Position numbers and translations under genes: made by a program
Assembly (NCBI GenBank): GCA_031769625.1
Contig: JAUIMM010001418.1
Coordinates: 310,001-374,000, forward strand
Source of the DNA: Taudactylus pleione
Taxonomy: Eukaryota > Chordata > Amphibia > Anura > Myobatrachidae
Direction of reading: 5' to 3'
DNA: 64,000 bases
Shown here: positions 11,614 through 23,249 of the stretch, piece after piece
Position numbering within the stretch: the first letter of the stretch is position 1
How the letters are laid out: each line of letters begins with the position of its first letter
Notes under the pieces: generated by a model
Seen by the model: only the letters and a program-made list of their open reading frames with translations
The model's database searches: none
Told to the model about the DNA's origin: nothing

Positions 11614-13704
11614 CTTAATTGGTATTTATATAATCACAGTAGTGTATCATTGTCAGTGTCTCAGTGGTATTTATATAATCACAGTAGTGTCTCTGTGTCA
11701 GTGCCTCAGTGGTAATTATTTAATCACAGTAGTGTCTCTGTGTCAGTGCCTCAGTGGTATTTATATAATCACAGTAGTGTCTCTGTGTCAGTGCCACAGT
11801 GGTTTTAATTTAATCACAGTATTGTATCTTTGTCAGTGCCTCAGTGGTATTTATATACTAACAGTAGTGTTTCTGTGTCAGTGCCTCAGTGGTATTTATA
11901 TAATCACAGTAGTGTCTCTGTGTCAGTGTCTCAGTGGTATTTATATAATCACAGTAGTGTATCTTTGTCAGTGCCTCAGTGCTATTTATATAATTACAGT
12001 AGTGTCTCTGTGTCAGTGCCTCAGTGGTATTTATATAATTACAGTAGTGTCTCTGTGTCAGTGCCTCAGTGGTATTTATATAATTACAGTAGTGTCTCTG
12101 TGTCAGTGCCTCAGTGGTATTTATATAATTACAGTAGTGTCTCTGTGTCTGTGCCTCAGTGGTATTTATATAATCACAGTAATGTATCTTTGTCAGTGCC
12201 TCAGTGGTATTTATATAATTACAGTAGTGTCTCTGTGTCAGTGCCTCAGTGGTATTTATATAATTACAGTAGTGTCTCTGTGTCAGTGCCTCAGTGGTAT
12301 TTATATAATCACAGTAGTGTCAGTGCCTCAGTGGTATTTATATAATCACAGTAGTGTCAGTGCCACAGTGGTATTTATATAATCACAGTAGTGTATCATT
12401 GTCAGTGCCTCAGTGGTATTTATATAATCACAGTAGTGTCTACGTGTCAGTGCCTCAGTGGTATTTATATAATTATGGTAGTGTCTCTGTGTCAGTGCCT
12501 CAGTGGTATTTATATAATCACAGTAGTGTCTCTGTGTCAGTGCCTCAGTGGTATTTATATAATCACAGTAGTGTATCTTTGTCAGTGCCTCAGTGGTATT
12601 TATATAATCACAGTAGTGTATCTTTGTCAGTGCCTCAGTGGTATTTATATAATTACAGTAGTGTCTCTGTGTCAGTGCCTCAGTGGTATTTATATAATTA
12701 CAGTAGTGTCTACGTGTCAGTGCCTCAGTGGTATTTATATAATTATGGTAGTGTCTCTGTGTCAGTGCCTCAGTGGTATTTATATAATCACAGTAGTGTC
12801 TCTGTGTCAGTGCCTCAGTGGTATTTATATAATCACAGTAGTGTATCTTTGTCAGTGCCTCAGTGGTATTTATATAATCACAGTAGTGTATCTTTGTCAG
12901 TGCCTCAGTGGTATTTATATAATTACAGTAGTGTCTCTGTGTCAGTGTCTCAGTGGTATTTATATAATCACAGTAGTGTCTCTGTGTCAGTGTCTCAGTG
13001 GTATTTATATAATCACAGTAGCGTATCTTTGTCAGTGCCTCAGTGGTATTTATATACTTACAGTAGTGTCAGTGCCTCTGTGGTTTTTATATAATTACAG
13101 TAGTGTCTCTGTGTCAGTGCCTCAGTGGTATTTATATAATCACAGTAGTGTATCTTTGTCAGTGCCTCAGTGGTATTTATATAATTACAGTAGTGTCTCT
13201 GTGTCAGTGCCTCAGTGGTATTTAAATAATCACAGTAGTGTCTCTTTGTCAGTGCCACAGTGGTATTTATTTAATCACAGTAGTGTATCTTTGTCAGTGC
13301 CTCAGTGGTATTTATATAATAACAGTAGTGTTTCTGTGTCAGTGCCTCAGTGGTATTTATATAATCACAGTAGTGTATCTTTGTCAGTGCCTCAGTGGTA
13401 TTTTTAAAATTACAGTAGTGTCTCTGTGTCAGTGCCTCAGTGGTATTTATATAATCACAGTAGTGTCTCTGTGTCAGTGCCTCAGTGGTATTTATATAAT
13501 CACAGTAGTGTATCTTTGTCAGTGCCTCAGTGGTATTTATATAATTACAGTAGTGTCTCTGTGTCAGTGCCTCAGTGGTATTTATATAATTACAGTAGTG
13601 TCTCTGTGTCAATGCCTCAGTTGTATTTATCTAATCACAGTAGTGTATCTGTGTCATTGCCTCAGTGGTATTTATATAATTACAGTAGTGTCTCTGTGTC
13701 AGTG
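11614..13704 (+). repeat. 2091-bp tandem duplication, left copy (47 monomers)
   Basis: It begins with the rare cttaattggt unit at 11614, which recurs at 13705. The length is 44 units of 45 plus 3 of 37 = 2091 bp. It contains the short doublet with gtgccacag near 12352, both 270-bp subunits, a unit with cctctgtggttttta near 13071, and the atttttaaaatt unit near 13400. Confidence 0.85.
12440..12979 (+). repeat. 270-bp tandem duplication (6 monomers)
   Basis: The pattern gtctacgtgtcag, followed by a taattatgg or taattacgg unit, occurs twice 270 bp apart near 12440 and 12710. The same pair occurs near 14531/14801 and 26018/26288, while the homologous place near 3360 in block A copy 1 has it once. 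So either the duplication preceded copying of three of the four blocks, or copy 1 lost it. Confidence 0.8.
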
Positions 13705-15795
13705 CTTAATTGGTATTTATATAATCACAGTAGTGTATCATTGTCAGTGTCTCAGTGGTATTTATATAATCACAGTAGTGTCTCTGTGTCAGTGCCTCAG
13801 TGGTAATTATTTAATCACAGTAGTGTCTCTGTGTCAGTGCCTCAGTGGTATTTATATAATCACAGTAGTGTCTCTGTGTCAGTGCCACAGTGGTTTTAAT
13901 TTAATCACAGTATTGTATCTTTGTCAGTGCCTCAGTAGTATTTATATACTAACAGTAGTGTTTCTGTGTCAGTGCCTCAGTGGTATTTATATAATCACAG
14001 TAGTGTCTCTGTGTCAGTGTCTCAGTGGTATTTATATAATCACAGTAGTGTATCTTTGTCAGTGCCTCAGTGGTATTTATATAATTACAGTAGTGTCTCT
14101 GTGTCAGTGCCTCAGTGGTATTTATATAATTACAGTAGTGTCTCTGTGTCAGTGCCTCAGTGGTATTTATATAATTACAGTAGTGTCTCTGTGTCAGTGC
14201 CTCAGTGGTATTTATATAATTACAGTAGTGTCTCTGTGTCTGTGCCTCAGTGGTATTTATATAATCACAGTAATGTATCTTTGTCAGTGCCTCAGTGGTA
14301 TTTATATAATTACAGTAGTGTCTCTGTGTCAGTGCCTCAGTGGTATTTATATAATTACAGTAGTGTCTCTGTGTCAGTGCCTCAGTGGTATTTATATAAT
14401 CACAGTAGTGTCAGTGCCTCAGTGGTATTTATATAATCACAGTAGTGTCAGTGCCACAGTGGTATTTATATAATCACAGTAGTGTATCATTGTCAGTGCC
14501 TCAGTGGTATTTATATAATCACAGTAGTGTCTACGTGTCAGTGCCTCAGTGGTATTTATATAATTACGGTAGTGTCTCTGTGTCAGTGCCTCAGTGGTAT
14601 TTATATAATCACAGTAGTGTCTCTGTGTCAGTGCCTCAGTGGTATTTATATAATCACAGTAGTGTATCTTTGTCAGTGCCTCAGTGGTATTTATATAATC
14701 ACAGTAGTGTATCTTTGTCAGTGCCTCAGTGGTATTTATATAATTACAGCAGTGTCTCTGTGTCAGTGCCTCAGTGGTATTTATATAATTACAGTAGTGT
14801 CTACGTGTCAGTGCCTCAGTGGTATTTATATAATTATGGTAGTGTCTCTGTGTCAGTGCCTCAGTGGTATTTATATAATCACAGTAGTGTCTCTGTGTCA
14901 GTGCCTCAGTGGTATTTATATAATCACAGTAGTGTATCTTTGTCAGTGCCTCAGTGGTATTTATATAATCACAGTAGTGTATCTTTGTCAGTGCCTCAGT
15001 GGTATTTATATAATTACAGTAGTGTCTCTGTGTCAGTGTCTCAGTGGTATTTATATAATCACAGTAGTGTCTCTGTGTCAGTGTCTCAGTGGTATTTATA
15101 TAATCACAGTAGCGTATCTTTGTCAGTGCCTCAGTGGTATTTATATAATTACAGTAGTGTCAGTGCCTCTGTGGTTTTTATATAATTACAGTAGTGTCTC
15201 TGTGTCAGTGCCTCAGTGGTATTTATATAATCACAGTAGTGTATCTTTGTCAGTGCCTCAGTGGTATTTATATAATTACAGTAGTGTCTCTGTGTCAGTG
15301 CCTCAGTGGTATTTAAATAATCACAGTAGTGTCTCTTTGTCAGTGCCACAGTGGTATTTATTTAATCACAGTAGTGTATCTTTGTCAGTGCCTCAGTGGT
15401 ATTTATATAATAACAGTAGTGTTTCTGTGTCAGTGCCTCAGTGGTATTTATATAATCACAGTAGTGTATCTTTGTCAGTGCCTCAGTGGTATTTTTAAAA
15501 TTACAGTAGTGTCTCTGTGTCAGTGCCTCAGTGGTATTTATATAATCACAGTAGTGTCTCTGTGTCAGTGCCTCAGTGGTATTTATATAATCACAGTAGT
15601 GTATCTTTGTCAGTGCCTCAGTGGTATTTATATAATTACAGTAGTGTCTCTGTGTCAGTGCCTCAGTGGTATTTATATAATTACAGTAGTGTCTCTGTGT
15701 CAATGCCTCAGTTGTATTTATCTAATCACAGTAGTGTATCTGTGTCATTGCCTCAGTGGTATTTATATAATTACAGTAGTGTCTCTGTGTCAGTG
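13705..15795 (+). repeat. 2091-bp tandem duplication, right copy (47 monomers)
   Basis: It matches 11614-13704 landmark for landmark. Differences seen include cctcagtagt near 13935 (left copy cctcagtggt), atactta near 13054 in the left copy against ataatta on the right, and taattatgg near 12470 against taattacgg near 14560. The few differences over 2.1 kb indicate a recent event. Confidence 0.85.
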
Positions 15796-16518
15796 CCTCA
15801 GTGGTATTTATATAATCACAGTAGTGTATCTATGTAAGTGCCTCAGTGGCATTTATATAATTACAGTAGTGTCTCTGTGTCTGTGCCTCAGTGGTATTTA
15901 TATAATTACGGTAGTGTCTCTGTGTCAGTGCCTCAGTGGTATTTATATAATCACAGTAGTGTCAGTGCCTCAGTGGTATTTATATAATCACAGTAGTGTC
16001 AGTGCCTCAGTGGTATTTATATAATCACAGTAGTGTATCATTGTCAGTGCCTCAGTGGTATTTATATAATCACAGTAGTGTCTCTGTGTCAGTGCCTCAG
16101 TGGTAATTATTTAATCACAGTAGTGTCTCTGTGTGAGTACCTCAGTGGTATTTATATAATCACAGTAGTGTCTCTGTGTCAGTGCCACAGTGGTATTTAT
16201 TTAATCACAGTATTGTATCTTTGTCAGTGCCTCAGTGGTATTTATATAATAACAGTAGTGTTTCTGTGTCAGTGCCTCAGTGGTATTTATATAATCACAG
16301 TAGTGTCTCTATGTCAGTGTCTCAGTGGTATTTATATAATCACAGTAGTGTATCTTTGTCAGTGCCACAGTGGTATTTATATAATTACAGTAGTGTCTCT
16401 GTGTCAGTGCCTCAGTGGTATTTATATAATTACAGTAGTGTCTCTGTGTCAGTGCTCAGTGGTATTTATATAATCACAGTAGTGTCAGTGCCTCAGTGGT
16501 ATTTATATAATCACAGTA

Positions 16519-19500
16519 TTGTCAGTGCCTCAGTGGTATTTATATAATCACAGTAGTGTATCTTTGTCAGTGCCTCAGTGGTATTTTTATAATTACAGTA
16601 GTGTCTCTGTGTCAGTGCCTCAGTGGTATTTATATAATCACAGTAGTGTCTCTGTGTCAGTGTCTCAGTGGTATTTATATAATCACAGTAATGTATCTTT
16701 GTCAGTGCCTCAGTGGTATTTATATAATTACAGTAGTGTCTCTGTGTCTGTGCCTCAGTGGTATTTATATAATTACAGTAGTGTCTCTGTGTCAGTGCCT
16801 CAGTGGTATTTCTATAATTACAGTAGTGTCTCTGTGTCAGTGCCTCAGTGGTATTTATATAATCACAGTAGTGTATCTGTGTCAGTGCCTCAGTGGTATT
16901 TATATAATTACAGTAGTGTCTCTGTGTCAGTGCCTCAGTGGTATTTATATAATCACAGTAGTGTCTCTGTGTCAGTGTCTCCATGGTATTTATATAATCA
17001 CAGTAGTGTATCTTTGTCAGTGCCTCAGTGGTATTTACATAATTACAGTAGTGTCTCTGTGTCAGTGCCTCAGTGGTATTTATATAATTACAGTAGTGTC
17101 TCTGTGTCAGTGCCTCAGTGGTATTTATATAATCACAGTAGTGTATCTGTGTCTGTGCCTCAGTGGTATTTATATAATCACAGTAATGTATCTTTGTCAG
17201 TGCCTCAGTGGTATTTATATAATTACAGTAGTGTCTCTGTGTCAGTGCCTCAGTGGTATTTATATAATTACAGTAGTGTCTCTGTGTCAGTGCCTCATTG
17301 GTATTTATATAATCACATTAGTGTCAGTGCCTCAGTGGTATTTATATAATCACAGTAGTGTCAGTGCCTCAGTGGTATTTATATAATCACAGTAGTCTAT
17401 CATTGTCAGTGCCTCAGTGGTATTTATATAATCACAGTAGTGTCTCTGTGTCAGTGCCTCAGTGGTATTTATATAATCACAGTAGTGACTCTGTGTCAGT
17501 GCCTCAGTGGGATTTATATAATCACAGTAGTGTCTCTTTGTCAGTGCCACAGTGGTATTTATTTAATCACCGTAGTGTATCTTTGTCAGTGCCTCAGTGG
17601 TATTTATATAATAACAGTAGTATTTCTGTGTCAGTGCCTCAGTGGTATTTATATAATCACAGTAGTGTATCTTTGTCAGTGCCTCAGTGGTATTTTTATA
17701 ATTACAGTAGTGTCTCTGTGTCAGTGCCTCAGTGGTATTTATATAATTACAGTAGTGTATCTGTGTCAGTGCCTCAGTGGTATTTATTTAATCACAGTAT
17801 TGTATCTTTGACAGTGCCTCAGTGGTATTTATATAATTACAGTAGTGTCTCTGTGTCAGTGCCTCAGTGGTATTTATATAATTACAGTAGTGTCTCTGTG
17901 TCAGTGCCTCAGTGGTATTTATATAATCACAGTAGTGTCAGTGCCTCAGTGGTATTTATATAAGCACAGTAGTGTCAGTGCCTCAGTGGTATTTATATAA
18001 TCACAGTAGTGTATCTTTGTCAGTGCCTCAGTGGTATTTATATTATCACAGTAGTGTCTCTGTGTCAGTGCCTCAGTGGTATTTATATAATTACAGTAGT
18101 GTCTCTGTGTCAGTGCCTCAGTGGTATTTATATAATTACAGTAGTGTCTCTGTTTCAGTGCCTCAGTGGTATTTATATAATCACAGTAGTGTATCTGTGT
18201 CAGTGCCTCAGTGGTATTTATATAATTACAGTAGTGTCTCTGTGTCAGTGCCTCAGTGGTATTTATATAATTACAGTAGTGTCTCTGTGTCTGTGCCTCA
18301 GTGGTATTTATATTATCACAGTAATGTATCTTTGTCAGTGCCTCAGTGGTATTTATATAATTACAGTAGTGTCTCTGTGTCAGTGCCTCAGTGGTATTTA
18401 TATAATTACAGTAGTGTCTCTGTGTCAGTGCCTCAGTGGTATTTCTATAATCACAGTAGTGTCAGTGCGTCAGTGGTATTTATATAATCACAGAAGTGTC
18501 AGTGCCTCAGTGGTATTTATATAATCACAGTAGTGTATCATTGTCAGTGCTTCAGTGGTATTTATATAATCACAGTAGTGTCTCTGTGTCAGTGCCTCAG
18601 TGGTATTTATATAATCACAGTAGTGTCAGTGCCTCAGTGGTTTTTATATGATTACAGCAGTGTCTCTGTGTCAGTGTCTCAGTGGAATTTATATAATCAC
18701 AGTATTGTATCTTTGTCAGTGCCTCAGTGGTATTTATATAATCACAGTAGTGTCAATGCCTCAGTGGTTTTTATATGATTACAGTAGTGTCTCTGTGTCA
18801 GTGCCTCAGTGGTATTTATATAATCACAGTAGTGTATCTTTGTCAGTGCCTCAGTGGTATTTATATAATTACAGTAGTGTCTCTGTGTCAGTGCCTCAGT
18901 GGTATTTCTATAATTACAGTAGTGTCTCTGTGTCAGTGCCTCAGTGGTATTTATATAATCACAGTAGTGTATCTGTGTCAGTGCCTCAGTGGTATTTATA
19001 TAATTACAGTAGTGTCTCTGTGTCAGTGCCTCAGTGGTATTTATATAATCACAGTAGTGTCTCTGTGTCAGTGCCTCAGTGGTATTTATATAATCACAGT
19101 AATATCTCTGTGTCAGTGTCTCAGTGGTATTTATATAATCACAGTAGTGTATCTGTGTCAGTGCCTCAGTGGTATTTATATAATTACAGTAGTGTCTCTG
19201 TGTCAGTGCCACAGTGGTATTTATATAATTACAGTAGTGTCTCTGTGTCAGTGCCTCAGTGGTATTTATATAATCACAGTAATGTATCTTTGTCAGTGCC
19301 TCAGTGGTATTTATATAATTACAGTAGTGTCTCTGTGTCAGTGCCTCAGTGGTATTTATATAATCACAGTAGTGTCTCAGTGTCAGTGCCTCAGTGGTAT
19401 TTATATAATCACAGTAATGTCTCTGTGTCAGTGTCTCAGTGGTATTTATATAATGACAGTAGTGTATCTTTGTCAGTGCCTCAGTGGTATTTATATAATT

Positions 19501-20261
19501 ACAGTAGTGTCAGTGCCTTAGTGGTTTTTATATGATTACAGTAGTGTCTCTGTGTCAGTGCCTCAGTGGTATTTCTATAATTACAGTAGTGTCTCTGTGT
19601 CAGTGCCTCAGTGGTATTTATATTATCACAGTAGTGTCTCTGTGTCAGTACGTCAGTGGTACTTATATAATTACAGTAGTGTCTCTGTGTCAGTGCCTCA
19701 GTGGTATTTCTATAATTACAGTAGTGTCTCTGTGTCAGTGCCTCAGTGGTATTTCTATAATTACAGTAGTGTCTCTGTGTCAGTACCTCAGTGGTACTTA
19801 TATAATTACAGTTGTGTCTCTGTGTCAGTGCCTCAGTGGTATTTCTATAATTACAGTAGTGTCTCTGTGTCAGTGCCTCAGTGGTATTTCTATAATTACA
19901 GTAGTGTCTCTGTGTCAGTGCCTCAGTGGTATTTATATAATTACAGTAGTGTCTCTGTGTCAGTGCATCAGTGGTATTTATATAATTACAGTAGTGTCTC
20001 TGTGTCAGTGCCTCAGAGGTATTTCTATAATCACAGTAGTATCTCTGTGTCAGTGCCTCAGTGGTATTTATATAATCACAGTAGTGTCTGTGTCAGTGCC
20101 TCAGTGGTATTTAAATAATTACAGTAGTGTCTCTGTGTCAGTGCCTCTGTGTTATTTATATAATCACAGTAGTTTATATTTGTCAGTGCCTCAGTGGTAT
20201 TTATATAATTACAGTAGTGTCTCCGTGTCAGTGCCTCAGTGGTATTTATATAATTACAGTA
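16519..20261 (+). repeat. Block B, copy 2: 3743-bp higher-order unit (85 monomers)
   Basis: It consists of 74 units of 45, 10 of 37 and 1 of 43 = 3743 bp. Landmarks are tctccatgg at 16978, cctcattggt near 17296, tgggattta near 17509, atcaccgtag near 17568, atatgattacagc near 18648, and the 43-bp unit near 20084. From 19532 to 20070 it differs from other B copies: it is rich in units with c at position 15 (tatttctataatt), a local expansion of a few-monomer pattern. Confidence 0.83.
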
Positions 20262-23249
20262 GTGTCAGTGCCTCAGTGGTATTTATATAATCACAGTAGT
20301 GTATCTTTGTCAGTGCCTCAGTGGTATTTTTATAATTACAGTAGTGTCTCTGTGTCAGTGCCTCAGTGGTATTTATATAATCACAGTAGTGTCTCTGTGT
20401 CAGTGTCTCAGTGGTATTTATATAATCACAGTAATGTATCTTTGTCAGTGCCTCAGTGGTATTTATATAATTACAGTAGTGTCTCTGTGTCTGTGCCTCA
20501 GTGGTATTTATATAATTACAGTAGCGTCTCTGTGTCAGTGCCTCAGTGGTATTTCTATAATTACAGTAGTGTCTCTGTGTCAGTGCCTCAGTGGTATTTA
20601 TATAATCACAGTAGTGTATCTGTGTCAGTGCCTCAGTGGTATTTATATAATTACAGTAGTGTCTCTGTGTCAGTGCCTCAGTGGTATTTATATAATCACA
20701 GTAGTGTCTCTGTGTCAGTGTCTCCATGGTATTTATATAATCACAGTAGTGTATCTTTGTCAGTGCCTCAGTGGTATTTACATAATTACAGTAGTGTCTC
20801 TGTGTCAGTGCCTCAGTGGTATTTATATAATTACAGTAGTGTCTCTGTGTCAGTGCCTCAGTGTTATTTATATAATCACAGTAGTGTATCTGTGTCTGTG
20901 CCTCAGTGGTATTTATATAATCACAGTAATGTATCTTTGTCAGTACCTCAGTGGTATTTATATAATTACAGTAGTGTCTCTGTGTCAGTGCCTCAGTGGT
21001 ATTTATATAATTACAGTAGTGTCTCTGTGTCAGTGCCTCATTGGTATTTATATAATCACATTAGTGTCAGTGCCTCAGTGGTATTTATATAATCACAGTA
21101 GTGTCAGTGCCTCAGTGGTATTTATATAATCACAGTAGTCTATCATTGTCAGTGCCTCAGTGGTATTTATATAATCACAGTAGTGTCTCTGTGTCAGTGC
21201 CTCAGTGGTATTTATATAATCACAGTAGTGACTCTGTGTCAGTGCCTCAGTGGGATTTATATAATCACAGTAGTGTCTCTTTGTCAGTGCCACAGTGGTA
21301 TTTATTTAATCACCGTAGTGTATCTTTGTCAGTGCCTCAGTGGTATTTATATAATAACAGTAGTATTTCTGTGTCAGTGCCTCAGTGGTATTTATATAAT
21401 CACAGTAGTGTATCTTTGTCAGTGCCTCAGTGGTATTTTTATAATTACAGTAGTGTCTCTGTGTCAGTGCCTCAGTGGTATTTATATAATTACAGTAGTG
21501 TATCTGTGTCAGTGCCTCAGTGGTATTTATTTAATCACAGTATTGTATCTTTGACAGTGCCTCAGTGGTATTTATATAATTACAGTAGTGTATCTGTGTC
21601 AGTGCCTCAGTGGTATTTATATAATTACAGTAGTGTCTCTGTGTCAGTGCCTCAGTGGTATTTATATAATCACTGTAGTGTCAGTGCCTCAGTGGTATTT
21701 ATATAATCACAGTAGTGTCAGTGCCTCAGTGGTATTTATATAATCACAGTAGTGTATCTTTGTCAGTGCCTCAGTGGTATTTATATTATCACAGTAGTGT
21801 CTCTGTGTCAGTGCCTCAGTGGTATTTATATAATTACAGTAGTGTCTCTGTGTCAGTGCCTCAGTGGTATTTATATAATTACAGTAGTGTCTCTGTTTCA
21901 GTGCCTCAGTGGTATTTATATAATCACAGTAGTGTATCTGTGTCAGTGCCTCAGTGGTATTTATATAATTACAGTAGTGTCTCTGTGTCAGTGCCTCAGT
22001 GGTATTTATATAATTACAGTAGTGTCTCTGTGTCTGTGCCTCAGTGGTATTTATATAATCACAGTAATGTATCTTTGTCAGTGCCTCAGTGGTATTTATA
22101 TAATTACAGTAGTGTCTCTGTGTCAGTGCCTCAGTGGTATTTATATAATTACAGTAGTGTCTCTGTGTCAGTGCCTCAGTGGTATTTCTATAATCACAGT
22201 AGTGTCAGTGCGTCAGTGGTATTTATATAATCACAGATGTGTCAGTGCCTCAGTGGTATTTATATAATCACAGTAGTGTATCATTGTCAGTGCTTCAGTG
22301 GTATTTATATAATCACAGTAGTGTCTCTGTGTCAGTGCCTCAGTGGTATTTATATAATCACAGTAGTGTCAGTGCCTCAGAGGTTTTTATATGATTACAG
22401 CAGTGTCTCTGTGTCAGTGTCTCAGTGGAATTTATATAATCACAGTATTGTATCTTTGTCAGTGCCTCAGTGGTATTTATATAATCACAGTAGTGTCAGT
22501 GCCTCAGTGGTTTTTATATGATTACAGTAGTGTCTCTGTGTCAGTGCCTCAGTGGTATTTATATAATCACAGTAGTGTATCTTTGTCAGTGCCTCAGTGG
22601 TATTTATATAATTACAGTAGTGTCTCTGTGTCAGTGCCTCAGTGGTATTTCTATAATTACAGTAGTGTCTCTGTGTCAGTGCCTCAGTGGTATTTATATA
22701 ATCACAGTAGTGTATCTGTGTCAGTGCCTCAGTGGTATTTATATAATTACAGTAGTGTCTCTGTGTCAGTGCCTCAGTGGTATTTATATAATCACAGTAG
22801 TGTCTCTGTGTCAGTGCCTCAGTGGTATTTATATAATCACAGTAATATCTCTGTGTCAGTGTCTCAGTGGTATTTATATAATCACAGTAGTGTATCTGTG
22901 TCAGTGCCTCAGTGGTATTTATATAATTACAGTAGTGTCTCTGTGTCAGTGCCACAGTGGTATTTATATAATTACAGTAGTGTCTCTGTGTCAGTGCCTC
23001 AGTGGTATTTATATAATCACAGTAATGTATCTTTGTCAGTGCCTCAGTGGTATTTATATAATTACAGTAGTGTCTCTGTGTCAGTGCCTCAGTGGTATTT
23101 ATATAATCACAGTAGTGTCTCAGTGTCAGTGCCTCAGTGGTATTTATATAATCACAGTAATGTCTCTGTGTCAGTGTCTCAGTGGTATTTATATAATGAC
23201 AGTAGTGTATCTTTGTCAGTGCCTCAGTGGTATTTATATAATCACAGTA
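20262..23249 (+). repeat. Block B, copy 3: truncated second copy of the 3743-bp unit
   Basis: It follows the preceding copy at a constant 3743-bp offset (16556/20299, 17358/21101, 17972/21715, 18648/22391, 18775/22518). Near 23.25 kb it switches to block X sequence (9664/23287) instead of completing the unit, so the last roughly 755 bp are missing. Private changes include agatgtgtcag near 22234 (agaagtgtcag in sister copies) and caga at 22380 (ctcagaggttttt). Confidence 0.82.

Larger units (their letters stand above)
9627..16518 (+). repeat. Blocks X and A, copy 2, expanded
   Basis: It starts as a 9081-bp-shifted copy of 546 onward. It then gains a 270-bp duplication near 12.44-12.98 kb and a 2091-bp tandem duplication (11614-15795), so its right part aligns with block A copy 1 at 11,442 bp (= 9081 + 270 + 2091). 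Landmarks atgtaagtg (about 10482 and 15832), gtgagtacc (about 10782 and 16132) and the 36-bp unit (11107, 16455) appear in the expected order. Confidence 0.8.

Noticed and set aside
13058..13110. Possible transposon insertion at the cctctgtggttttta unit
   Set aside because: The unit differs only by substitutions and the usual 8-bp deletion. There is no target duplication, terminal inverted repeat or foreign sequence.
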